In this document: piece by piece, positions 54,935-64,000 of the stretch | Position numbering within the stretch: position 1 is the first letter of the stretch | Layout: each line of letters begins with the position of its first letter | Assembly (NCBI RefSeq): GCF_002812705.1 | Contig: NZ_CP025030.1 | Span: 3,472,001 to 3,536,000, forward strand | Direction of reading: 5' to 3' | DNA: 64,000 nucleotides | Origin: Achromobacter spanius | GTDB lineage: Bacteria > Pseudomonadota > Gammaproteobacteria > Burkholderiales > Burkholderiaceae_B | The notes under the pieces: model-generated | Database searches by the model: none | What the model saw: the letters and a program-made list of their open reading frames with translations, nothing else | Told to the model about the DNA's origin: nothing | Made by a program: the position numbers and the translations under genes

Positions 54935-57325
54935 ATGTTTCATCGTCCCCCGCTGCGGCCGCTGGCTGCCGCGCTGTTCATTGCCCTGACCCTTCCCACG
55001 GCGGTTGCCCAGACAACGCCGGCTGCCGTGTCGGCCGGGGCCGTCCAGCAATTTAATTTGCCAGCGGCCGCGCTGGGCGACACGCTGACCCGCATTGCGC
55101 GCCAGACCGGTCGCGCGGTGTCTGTCGACCCCGCCTTGGTCGCCGGCCGCAATGCGCCGGCTATCGTGGGGGATTACACAGCCGAAGACGCCGTGCGGCG
55201 CGCGCTTGCTGGCAGTGGATTGGAATTGGCCGTCACGGCCAACGGCACGTTGAGCGCCCGCCGCGTGCTGGAAAGCACCACCGTGCTTGAGCCCGTCCGC
55301 GTCACCGGGTCGCTGGAGTCTCCCACCGCGCACGTCGACGGCTACGTGGCGCAGCGCGCCTTGTCCGGCACCAAGACCGACACGGCGCTGATCGAAACAC
55401 CGCAATCGGTGTCGGTCGTCACCAGCGACCAGATCCGTATCATCAAGGCGGGTTCGGTGGCGGACGCCTTGGGCTACACGCCTGGCGTGTCGGCGCAATC
55501 GCCCGCGTTCAGCCGCATGGTGGACGACCTGATGCTGCGCGGCTTCAATGTGGCCGCCGGCAACTCGGGCCAACTGCGCGACGGCCTGAAGCTGCAATCC
55601 AGTGTCTACGATGGCGGCCAGGAGCCCTATGGGCTTGAGCGTGTTGAAGTGCTGCGCGGCGCCTCATCGGTGCTGTATGGACAGTTGAGCCCGGGTGGCG
55701 TGGTCAACACCGTCAGCAAGCGGCCAACGGCCGACACGCTGCGCGAACTGAACGTGGAGGGCGGCAGCTACGGCCGCCGCCAGGTGTCGGGCGACTTCGC
55801 CGGCGAGCTGTCTCAAGACGGTGCATGGACCTACCGCCTGACCGGCCTTGCCCGCAATGCCGACAACTGGGTGGACCATGTGCCGGACGACCGGACGTAT
55901 CTGGCGCCGGCCCTGACGTGGCAGCCTTCGGCGGCCACGTCGCTGACTCTGCTGGCCAGCTATCAGCGCATTCGCACGCGCTTTTCCGCGCCGATGCCCG
56001 CGGCCAATACCTTGAACGGCCAGGTGCCGCGCGACCTGTTCATCGGCGAGCCCGATTTCGACCGCTACGACACCGACACCTACACGGTCGGCTACCAGTT
56101 CGAGCACGCCTTCAATGACCGCGTGAAGCTGCGCCAAAGCGCCCGCTATTTCACCGCGGATGGCCAGTGGGACTACCTGAGCTTCGGCGCCTTGCAGGCC
56201 AACGGCCAGACCTTGAGGCGCGGCGTCGTGAGCCGCGACGAACATTCCTACGGCGTTGCCACCGATACGTCGCTGGAACTGAAGCTGGACGCAGGAGCCT
56301 TCCAGCACACGGTGCTGGCCGGCCTGGACTACTACCGCAGCGGCTACGATTCGCACCGTCATTCGGGCACGGTGGCGTCGTTGGCGAACATCTACAACCC
56401 CGTCTACGGCGCGGTTCCCATCGTGAACACCGCTGCCGATTACGGGATCAATACGCGCAGCAGTTCGCTGGGGCTGTACCTGCAGGACCAGATCAAGATC
56501 CAGGACAAATGGGTGCTTGTGCTGGGCGGCCGCCAGGATTGGGCCGATACCGACCAGAAGAGCTACACCACCGGCGCCACCACGCGCTTGCGCGATACCG
56601 CGACGACGGGGCGTGTGGGCCTGGTCTACCTGGCCGACAACGGCTTGGCGCCCTATGCAAGCGCCAGCCAGTCGTTCGCGCCGACCGTGGGGGTGGACCG
56701 GGCGGGCAACGCCTTCAAACCCACCAAAGGCACGCAATTTGAACTGGGCCTGCGCTATGAACCGCTTGGCGGCGACATGCTCTATAGCGCCGCCGTCTAC
56801 GACCTGACGCAGACGAATGCACTGACCAGTGATCCGGCCGACGCCACGTACTCCGTGCAAAGCGGGCGTGCCCGATCACGCGGCCTGGAACTGGAAGCCA
56901 AGGCGCGCCTGGGCGCCATGAATCTCACCGCCAGCTACGCCTACACCGATGCGCGCACCACGCGCAGCACCGTGCCCTCGCTTGTGGATCAGCGCATCGC
57001 GCTGGTGCCGCTGCACAGCGCTTCCGTCTGGGCCGACTACAACCTGAGCGCCGTGGGCGTGGCTGGTCTGACCGTCGGCGCGGGCGTGCGCTACGCCAGT
57101 TCGACGAACCTGCCCGGCTATCCCGCCAACGTGCCCGGGCAATTCCTGGTCGACGCGATGACTGCTTATGACTTCGGCGCCCTGGATCCGGCCATGTCGG
57201 GCTTGTCGCTGACGGTGAACGCACGCAACCTTTTCAACCGGGGTTATCTGGCGTGCGCCGGCGCGACGGGGTGCCGTTATGGCGAGCCGCGCACGCTGTA
57301 TGCCACCCTGAGCTATCGCTGGTAA
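54935..57325 (+). CDS. TonB-dependent siderophore receptor with STN signalling domain
   Basis: A 796-residue outer-membrane transducer. The start at 54935 follows AGGAGA. Signal peptide to about AVA25, then an STN domain (about 33-100, FNLPAAALGDTLTRIARQTG) that contacts the FecR-like protein, a plug (about 120-240, with TPQSVSVVTSDQIR and RGASSVLYGQLSPGGVVNTV) and a barrel ending LYATLSYRW with terminal aromatic residues. It is of the FpvA/FhuE-like group that binds hydroxamate or mixed siderophores and signals ligand occupancy through FecR to FecI. The ligand is unknown; no siderophore biosynthesis genes are near. Confidence 0.95.
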   Translation: MFHRPPLRPLAAALFIALTLPTAVAQTTPAAVSAGAVQQFNLPAAALGDTLTRIARQTGRAVSVDPALVAGRNAPAIVGDYTAEDAVRRALAGSGLELAVTANGTLSARRVLESTTVLEPVRVTGSLESPTAHVDGYVAQRALSGTKTDTALIETPQSVSVVTSDQIRIIKAGSVADALGYTPGVSAQSPAFSRMVDDLMLRGFNVAAGNSGQLRDGLKLQSSVYDGGQEPYGLERVEVLRGASSVLYGQLSPGGVVNTVSKRPTADTLRELNVEGGSYGRRQVSGDFAGELSQDGAWTYRLTGLARNADNWVDHVPDDRTYLAPALTWQPSAATSLTLLASYQRIRTRFSAPMPAANTLNGQVPRDLFIGEPDFDRYDTDTYTVGYQFEHAFNDRVKLRQSARYFTADGQWDYLSFGALQANGQTLRRGVVSRDEHSYGVATDTSLELKLDAGAFQHTVLAGLDYYRSGYDSHRHSGTVASLANIYNPVYGAVPIVNTAADYGINTRSSSLGLYLQDQIKIQDKWVLVLGGRQDWADTDQKSYTTGATTRLRDTATTGRVGLVYLADNGLAPYASASQSFAPTVGVDRAGNAFKPTKGTQFELGLRYEPLGGDMLYSAAVYDLTQTNALTSDPADATYSVQSGRARSRGLELEAKARLGAMNLTASYAYTDARTTRSTVPSLVDQRIALVPLHSASVWADYNLSAVGVAGLTVGAGVRYASSTNLPGYPANVPGQFLVDAMTAYDFGALDPAMSGLSLTVNARNLFNRGYLACAGATGCRYGEPRTLYATLSYRW

Positions 57326-57505
57326 ACCGTGGAAAACCCCTAGTGCAACGCGGGCCGGCATGCTGCTTTGGCCCTCTCAACGCCCCTGTCCCCTGTGCTA
57401 ATCTCGTCGACGGCCACGCATGTTTATCCCTATGCGCGGGCCGACGATGGCAGCGCCCCGGGTCACACGCCCTTGGCAATGTCTTGGTAGGAAGAAAACG
57501 CGTGA

Positions 57506-58762
<1,257 letters not shown>

Positions 58763-58764
58763 CC

Positions 58765-59808
58765 ATGGCAATTGATAACAACGCTGGTCCGGCCTCGGCG
58801 CCGATGACCATGATCCAGGCTTTGCGCTCGGCCATGGATGTGATGCTGGAGCGTGACAACAATGTGGTGGTTTTCGGACAGGACGTCGGCTATTTCGGCG
58901 GCGTATTCCGGTGCACGGAAGGCCTGCAAACCAAGTACGGCAGCTCGCGCGTGTTCGACACGCCGATCTCCGAAGGCGGCATCGTGGGCGTGGCGGTGGG
59001 CATGGGCGCCTATGGCCTGCGGCCCGTTTGCGAAATTCAGTTTGCCGATTATTTCTACCCCGCGTCGGACCAGATCGTGTCCGAGGCCGCGCGCCTGCGC
59101 TATCGCTCGGTGGGCGAATTCATTGCCCCGATGACGATCCGCATGCCTTGCGGCGGTGGCATCTACGGCGGGCAGACGCACAGCCAAAGCCCCGAAGCCA
59201 TGTTCACGCAGGTCTGCGGGTTGCGCACGGTGATGCCGTCCAACCCCTACGACGCCAAGGGCCTCTTGATTGCGTCCATCGAAAACGATGACCCGGTGAT
59301 CTTCCTGGAGCCCAAGCGGCTCTACAACGGCCCGTTCGACGGCCACCATGATCGCCCCGTCACGCCGTGGACCGGCCGCCCCGGCAGCGTGGTGCCCACC
59401 GGCTATTACACCGTGCCGCTGGACTCCGCTGCGATCGTGCGGCCGGGCAATGCGCTGACGGTGCTGACCTATGGCACGACCGTGTATGTGTCGCTGACCG
59501 CCGCCGAAGAGACCGGCATCGACGCCGAAGTCATTGACCTGCGCAGCCTGTGGCCGCTGGATCTGGAAACCATCGTGAATTCCGTGAAGAAGACCGGCCG
59601 CTGCGTGGTGGTGCACGAAGCCACGCGCACCTGCGGCTATGGCGCGGAACTGATTGCGTTGGTGCAAGAGCATTGCTTCCATCACCTGGAGGCGCCTGTC
59701 GAGCGTGTGACCGGTTGGGACACTCCCTACCCGCACGCGCAGGAATGGGCGTACTTCCCCGGCCCGCGCCGGGTGGGCGAAGCGTTCAAACGCGCGATGG
59801 AGGTGTGA
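58765..59808 (+). CDS. bkdA2: Branched-chain 2-oxoacid dehydrogenase E1 beta subunit
   Basis: A 347-residue E1-beta. MTMIQALRSAMDVMLERDNN at the start, VVVFGQDVGYFGGVFRCTEG, TPISEGGIVGVAVGMGAYGL (cofactor region) and ALTVLTYGTTVYVSLTAAEE in the C-terminal domain are typical. It pairs with the alpha subunit as a heterotetramer. It starts two bases after the bkdA1 stop. Confidence 0.96.
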   Translation: MAIDNNAGPASAPMTMIQALRSAMDVMLERDNNVVVFGQDVGYFGGVFRCTEGLQTKYGSSRVFDTPISEGGIVGVAVGMGAYGLRPVCEIQFADYFYPASDQIVSEAARLRYRSVGEFIAPMTIRMPCGGGIYGGQTHSQSPEAMFTQVCGLRTVMPSNPYDAKGLLIASIENDDPVIFLEPKRLYNGPFDGHHDRPVTPWTGRPGSVVPTGYYTVPLDSAAIVRPGNALTVLTYGTTVYVSLTAAEETGIDAEVIDLRSLWPLDLETIVNSVKKTGRCVVVHEATRTCGYGAELIALVQEHCFHHLEAPVERVTGWDTPYPHAQEWAYFPGPRRVGEAFKRAMEV

Positions 59809-59809
59809 C

Positions 59810-61222
59810 ATGGGGATCCATATCATCAAGATGCCCGACATCGGCGAAGGCATTGCCGAGGTCGAACTGGTGGGCTGGCACGTCAAGGTCGGCGACACGG
59901 TTGCGGAAGACCAGCCGCTGGCCGATGTGATGACCGACAAGGCCACGGTGGAAATTCCGTCGCCGGTGGTCGGCAAGGTGATTGCGCTGGGCGGCGACGT
60001 GGGCCAGGTCATGGCCGTGGGCGGGGAATTGATCCGCCTGGAAGTGGAGGGTGAGGGCAATGTGCGCCCCGGATCGGGCGCGCCGCAGAAGGCGGCATCC
60101 GAAGGGGACAAGCCGGCAGGCGGCGACGCGTCGGCGTCCGCGCAAGGTGACGCTGGCGCGAAGGCGGGCGGCATCGCCGGCCAGATCGCCGCGTCGATGT
60201 CGCCGGGGTCTGCGTCAGCGGCCGCGCCGGCCCAGCAAAAAGACAATCAAACAGCTCGTCCGCAATCTTCTCAATCATCCGGGCAACAAGCCGCGCGGTC
60301 TTCCTCCGCGTCTTCCACCACCCCCGCCGTGCCACGCCAACCGGGCGACAAGCCCTTGGCCTCGCCGGCCGTGCGCAAGCGCGCCTGGGATCTGGGCATT
60401 GAACTGCGCTTTGTTGCCGGCAGCGGTCCGGCCGGCCGCGTCATGCACGAAGACCTGGACGCCTATCTGCAATCGCAAGGCTCGGGCCAGGCCGCGCGTG
60501 GCGGGTCGGCGTATGTGGAGCGCCACGACCAGGACGTGGTGCCCGTCATCGGCCTGCGCCGCAAGATCGCGCAGAAGATGGCCGAGTCCAAGCGCCGCAT
60601 TCCGCACTTCAGCTACGTCGAGGAAATCGACGTGACCGAACTGGAAGATCTGCGCGTGCAACTGAACCAGAAATGGGGCGACTCGCGGGGCAAGCTGACC
60701 TTGCTGCCGCTCCTGGCGCGCGCCATGGTGGTGGCGCTGCGGGACTTTCCGCAGATCAATGCGCGTTATGACGACGAAGGCGGCGTGGTGACGCGCTTTG
60801 GCGCCGTACACATCGGCATCGCCACGCAAAGCGAGGGCGGCCTGATGGTGCCTGTCATGCGCCACGCCGAAGCGCGCGATCTCTGGTCCATGGCGGCCGA
60901 GATCGGGCGCCTGGCGCAGGCGGTGCGCAGTGGCACGGCCGGGCGCGACGAGCTGTCCGGCTCCACCATCACCATCACCAGCCTGGGGCCCTTGGGCGGC
61001 ATCGTCACCACGCCGGTGATCAACCACCCCGAGGTCGGCATCGTGGGCGTGAACCGCATCGTCGAACGGCCCGCTTTCCGCAATGGCGCCGTGGTGGCGC
61101 GCAAGCTGATGAACCTGTCGTCGTCGTTTGACCACCGCGTGGTGGACGGCATGGACGCGGCGCGCTTCATCCAGGCGGTGCGCGCGCTGCTGGAACAACC
61201 CGCGCTGCTTTTCGTGGAGTAA
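59810..61222 (+). CDS. bkdB: Lipoamide acyltransferase E2 of branched-chain dehydrogenase complex
   Basis: A 470-residue E2. One lipoyl domain (1-80) with lipoyl-Lys44 in [13 protein letters not shown], an Ala/Pro/Ser/Gln-rich flexible linker (about 90-185), the peripheral-subunit-binding domain ([20 protein letters not shown]) and the catalytic domain (about 240-470) ending in [15 protein letters not shown], where His is catalytic. The linker is unusually rich in Ser/Gln ([17 protein letters not shown]). It begins one base after bkdA2. Confidence 0.96.
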   Translation: MGIHIIKMPDIGEGIAEVELVGWHVKVGDTVAEDQPLADVMTDKATVEIPSPVVGKVIALGGDVGQVMAVGGELIRLEVEGEGNVRPGSGAPQKAASEGDKPAGGDASASAQGDAGAKAGGIAGQIAASMSPGSASAAAPAQQKDNQTARPQSSQSSGQQAARSSSASSTTPAVPRQPGDKPLASPAVRKRAWDLGIELRFVAGSGPAGRVMHEDLDAYLQSQGSGQAARGGSAYVERHDQDVVPVIGLRRKIAQKMAESKRRIPHFSYVEEIDVTELEDLRVQLNQKWGDSRGKLTLLPLLARAMVVALRDFPQINARYDDEGGVVTRFGAVHIGIATQSEGGLMVPVMRHAEARDLWSMAAEIGRLAQAVRSGTAGRDELSGSTITITSLGPLGGIVTTPVINHPEVGIVGVNRIVERPAFRNGAVVARKLMNLSSSFDHRVVDGMDAARFIQAVRALLEQPALLFVE

Positions 61223-61224
61223 GC

Positions 61225-62628
61225 ATGAGCCAGATCACAAAGACTACGACCTTGCTGGTGATCGGCGGCGGCCCCGGCGGTTATGTGGCCGCCATCCGCG
61301 CCGGGCAATTGGGCGTGCCGACCCTGCTGGTTGAAGGCGCGCAACTGGGCGGCACCTGCCTGAACATCGGCTGCATTCCGTCCAAGGCGCTGATCCACGC
61401 GGCCGAGGAATTCGACAAGGCGCGGCACTATGCGGGGGAATCCCCGCTGGGTATTTCAGTGTCCGCCCCGGCCATCGACATCGCGCGGACCGTGTCCTGG
61501 AAAGACGGCATCGTCGGCAAGCTGACCGGCGGCGTCGGCGCGCTGTTGAAGAAGAACGGCGTGCAAGTGGTGCAGGGCTGGGCGCATCTGCTGGACGGCA
61601 AGACCGCCGAGGTCACCACCGCCGATGGCGGCACGCTGCGCATCCAATGCGAACACCTGTTGCTGGCGGCGGGGTCCGAACCCACGCCGCTGGTGTCGAT
61701 GCCGTTCGGCGGCATCGTGGAGTCATCCACCGAGGCCTTGTCGCCCACGTCCATTCCCAAGCAGTTGGTGGTGGTGGGCGGCGGCTACATCGGGCTGGAG
61801 CTGGGCACCGTGTACCGCAAGCTGGGCGCGGAAGTCGCCGTGGTGGAGGCGCAGGACCGCATCCTGCCGACCTACGACGCCGAACTGACCAAGCCCGTGG
61901 CCGCCGCGCTGGCGAAGATGGGCGTGTCGCTGCACCTGAACCGCAAAGTGCTGGGCTTGAACGCGGCGGGCAACGCGGTGCGTATCCAGGACGCATCCGG
62001 CGCCGAAACCCTGTTGCCGGCCGACCGCGTGCTGATCGCCGTGGGCCGGCGCCCGCGCACGCAGGGCTGGGGGCTGGAAAGCCTGCAACTGGATCGCAAG
62101 GGCAATGCGCTGCGCATCGACGACCAGTGCCGCACGTCGATGCGCGACGTCTGGGCCATTGGCGACATTGCCGGTGAACCGATGCTGGCGCACCGCGCCA
62201 TGGCGCAAGGCGAGATGGTGGCGGAACTGGTGGCGGGCAAACGCCGTCACTTCCAGCCCGCATCCATTCCCGCCGTGTGCTTTACCGACCCCGAAGTCGT
62301 GGTGGCGGGCTTGTCGCCGTCGGACGCGGAAGCCGCGGGGTTGGACTGCCTGGCGGCATCGTTCCCGTTTGCCGCCAATGGCCGCGCCATGACGCTGGAA
62401 TCCACCGACGGCTTTGTCCGCGTGGTGGCCCGGCGCGACAACCATCTGATCGTGGGCTGGCAGGCGGTGGGGCGCGGGGTGTCGGAGCTATCGACGGCGT
62501 TTGGCCAATCGCTGGAAATGGGCGCCACGCTGGAAGACGTGGCGGGCACCATTCACGCGCATCCGACCTTGGGCGAAGCGGTGCAGGAAGCGGCGCTGAA
62601 AGCGCTGGGCCACGCGCTGCACATTTGA
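61225..62628 (+). CDS. lpdV: Dihydrolipoyl dehydrogenase E3 of the bkd complex
   Basis: A 467-residue flavoprotein disulfide reductase. FAD motif [20 protein letters not shown], redox-active pair Cys45 and Cys50 in [21 protein letters not shown] motif [20 protein letters not shown] and C-terminal [14 protein letters not shown] (catalytic His-x-x-x-x-Glu). It reoxidises the lipoyl group for the complex. It starts two bases after bkdB. The Pseudomonas gene order is the same, supporting the lpdV name. Confidence 0.97.
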   Translation: MSQITKTTTLLVIGGGPGGYVAAIRAGQLGVPTLLVEGAQLGGTCLNIGCIPSKALIHAAEEFDKARHYAGESPLGISVSAPAIDIARTVSWKDGIVGKLTGGVGALLKKNGVQVVQGWAHLLDGKTAEVTTADGGTLRIQCEHLLLAAGSEPTPLVSMPFGGIVESSTEALSPTSIPKQLVVVGGGYIGLELGTVYRKLGAEVAVVEAQDRILPTYDAELTKPVAAALAKMGVSLHLNRKVLGLNAAGNAVRIQDASGAETLLPADRVLIAVGRRPRTQGWGLESLQLDRKGNALRIDDQCRTSMRDVWAIGDIAGEPMLAHRAMAQGEMVAELVAGKRRHFQPASIPAVCFTDPEVVVAGLSPSDAEAAGLDCLAASFPFAANGRAMTLESTDGFVRVVARRDNHLIVGWQAVGRGVSELSTAFGQSLEMGATLEDVAGTIHAHPTLGEAVQEAALKALGHALHI

Positions 62629-62662
62629 TTCGTCGTTTGTTGATCGATGCTGATCGATGATC

Positions 62663-62692
62663 AGCCGGTGGCGGCAAGCGCCGCTACCGGCT
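62663..62692. terminator. Hairpin between convergent lpdV and PEP-binding-domain genes
   Basis: AGCCGGTGGCGGC (62663-62675) and GCCGCTACCGGCT (62680-62692) form a 13-base stem with one G-T pair and a four-base loop. It covers the stop of the convergent gene (62684). No U tract on either side. Its outer AGCCGGT arm also occurs in the marC terminator. Confidence 0.55.
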
Positions 62693-64000
62693 GCCGTCGA
62701 TATACGGCCGGGCCTGCAAGACGATGATGTTGTCGCCCTGCACGGCCCATTCGATATCCTGATCCACATTGCCCAAACGCAGCTTGATCTGGTTGCCCAC
62801 GGCGGCCAGCCGCGCGACGAGCGCATCGTTCAGCACTTGTCGTGATCCTTCGATCGGCACTTCGCGCACGCCACCTGCCGCGTCCGCCACCAACTGCGTG
62901 TCCTCGGCGGAACGGCTCAGCACCTGCACCGCCTTGGACCAGGTGGAATACATCAGTTGCTCCGCCTGGCGCTTGCCTTCCACCACCTTGATGCCCAGCC
63001 CGCGCTTGGCGGAAATGTACGTGACGTAGCGGCGCGACGCATCAAAGGGATCGCGCGTGATCATCACGCCTGAACTGTCCGATGCCGCCGCCTGCTGCAC
63101 CAGCACCGCCATCACCACGCCATCCTGGCCGATGCCGGCCGCGCGCCGCGCCTCATAGGCTTCGAAGTTATAGACCGACGCCCATACGGTCTGCACGGCT
63201 TGCGCCAAGGCATTGGCCTGCGTCACGTTGGGCACGGTGGTGTAAAGACCCGCGCCGCTGAAGCCGGGTAGGTCTTCGGAATTGGATGAGCTGCGCACGA
63301 AGACGCCGCGCCCCTTCAACTGCTGTTGCCAGCGTGCGCGCCAGGCGGCAACCAGCGCGTCGTCGGGCGGGGCGTTGATGATGTCCTGGCGCAAGGCGGC
63401 CAGTTCGGCGCGGCGCACGTTGGCGTCACCAATAAAGTCCGGCCGCTGCTCCAGCGCCGCGATACGTTGCGGGATGCCCAACTGCGTCATGAACGCCGCG
63501 TACTGGGCAAACGGAATGCAGAAGCCGTCCGGCACGCTGGCCAGCGGCGGCAGCGCCGATTTGAGCGCGCCCAGGTTGGCCGCCTTGACCCCGCAGTACC
63601 GGCTGTCGCGCGTGGCCATGCCCGTCAGCGGCTTCAGCGCCCGAACCGACAGGTCGGGCTTGGGCAGCGGCGGGGCGGCGGCTTTGGGCGGGTCGTTGGG
63701 CTTGCCTTCCGGGTTGCCTTCGGGTTTGGCCTCCGGCTTGGCAATGGGCTGCACCTGATAGCCATTACTCGCGACCGTCAGTTCCACCCACTGGCCGTCA
63801 TACTTGCGCAGCGCCGCGACGGCATCGCGCACGTAAGCGTTGGGAATGCGCCAGCCCTTGGCCAGCAGGTTCACATGCGACAACAACGTGGACGGCCGCT
63901 GCGTGACCAGGCCCGCGACCGGCGAGATGGCGACGGGCACTTCGTCCAGCACCACGATATCGGTGGGCGCCAGATCCGGCGTGTCATCTACCGACTTCAC
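62684..64000 (-). CDS. PEP/pyruvate-binding domain protein (partial, continues beyond window)
   Basis: At least 438 residues ending at 62684; the frame runs off the window edge, so the start is unknown. From the visible start come a swivelling phosphohistidine-like segment (SPVAGLVTQRPSTLLSHVNL), a Lys/Pro/Glu-rich linker, then an ATP-grasp-type PEP-synthase N-domain (about 130-438: CGVKAANLGALKSALP, FVRSSSNSEDLPGFSGAGLY, GVMITRDPFD and the terminal NIIVLQARPY). The order His-domain before the nucleotide domain is the reverse of PEP synthase and like glucan water dikinase. The reaction is probably ATP-dependent phosphotransfer; the substrate is unknown. Confidence 0.85.
   Translation of the reverse strand: MKSVDDTPDLAPTDIVVLDEVPVAISPVAGLVTQRPSTLLSHVNLLAKGWRIPNAYVRDAVAALRKYDGQWVELTVASNGYQVQPIAKPEAKPEGNPEGKPNDPPKAAAPPLPKPDLSVRALKPLTGMATRDSRYCGVKAANLGALKSALPPLASVPDGFCIPFAQYAAFMTQLGIPQRIAALEQRPDFIGDANVRRAELAALRQDIINAPPDDALVAAWRARWQQQLKGRGVFVRSSSNSEDLPGFSGAGLYTTVPNVTQANALAQAVQTVWASVYNFEAYEARRAAGIGQDGVVMAVLVQQAAASDSSGVMITRDPFDASRRYVTYISAKRGLGIKVVEGKRQAEQLMYSTWSKAVQVLSRSAEDTQLVADAAGGVREVPIEGSRQVLNDALVARLAAVGNQIKLRLGNVDQDIEWAVQGDNIIVLQARPYIDGSR
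63704..63739 (-). repeat. 12-bp in-frame repeat in the linker of the PEP-binding protein
   Basis: Three 12-base units GCCTTCCGGGTT, GCCTTCGGGTTT and GGCCTCCGGCTT (63704-63715, 63716-63727, 63728-63739) encode repeats of Lys/Asn-Pro-Glu-Ala/Gly between the two domains. Confidence 0.6.

Overview
The window reads as chromosomal DNA of a high-GC betaproteobacterium of the Alcaligenaceae, most likely Achromobacter or a close Bordetella relative. The grounds are the GC-rich codon use on both strands, a Bug/TctC-type periplasmic binding protein, many LysR-type regulators, a penicillin G acylase of the type known from Achromobacter, a Pseudomonas/Burkholderiales-type bkd operon and a tRNA-Ala(CGC). 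I see no insertion sequence, prophage, CRISPR array or rRNA. It looks like an accessory-rich metabolic region made of many small regulator-plus-operon modules.

Layout. 1-4.5 kb: 3' end of a TonB-dependent receptor, an SDR, a LysR regulator and a GntP permease. 4.6-11.9 kb: a NUDIX hydrolase, then a divergent catabolic module: cyclase, acyl-CoA ligase, GntR and binding protein on the minus strand, facing Bug protein and SDR on the plus strand. A perfect palindrome between the two is a likely GntR operator. 12-16.4 kb: an AraC/DJ-1 regulator and a DJ-1 isonitrile-hydratase-like enzyme whose start codons abut, and an ABC exporter with a possible leader peptide. 16.4-24.8 kb: LysR, penicillin G acylase, a fused double ABC exporter and a LysR with a palindrome abutting its start codon. 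24.9-33.3 kb: an SsuABC/TauABC-type importer facing an FAD amine/amino-acid oxidoreductase, a HutD protein and EtfBA, followed by LysR and an N-formylglutamate deformylase. 33.6-38.6 kb: MarC, a small membrane protein, an LLM monooxygenase with an SDR, and a TPP riboswitch controlling a sodium:solute symporter. 38.7-43.5 kb: tRNA-Ala, exonuclease III, an MBOAT/SGNH-like acetylation pair and an FCD-type GntR regulator. 43.9-49.6 kb: aldehyde dehydrogenase, riboflavin synthase, an M81 (MlrC) protein, class II aldolase and SpeG. 49.7-53.3 kb: a Cd/Pb/Zn P-type ATPase with divergent CadR/PbrR regulator and nitroreductase. 53.4-57.3 kb: a FecI/FecR/TonB-receptor iron-signalling cassette with a Fur-like box. 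57.5-62.6 kb: the bkd branched-chain 2-oxoacid dehydrogenase operon. 62.7 kb to the end: a PEP/pyruvate-binding-domain protein cut by the window edge.

The least ordinary feature is a pattern of degenerate tandem repeats (period 7 to 17 bp, a different period at each place). They begin at or near gene stop codons and often fill the whole space to the next gene. I count clear cases after the NUDIX, DJ-1/ABC, LysR/ABC-ATPase, HutD, HutG, symporter and SpeG genes. Related in-frame minisatellites lie inside the acyl-CoA ligase, the ABC exporter C-terminus and the PEP-binding protein linker. No function is known to me.

Most open reading frames over 60 codons that lie opposite these genes are GC-rich shadows and were left out. 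All functional names are from motif recognition by eye; no database search was possible.
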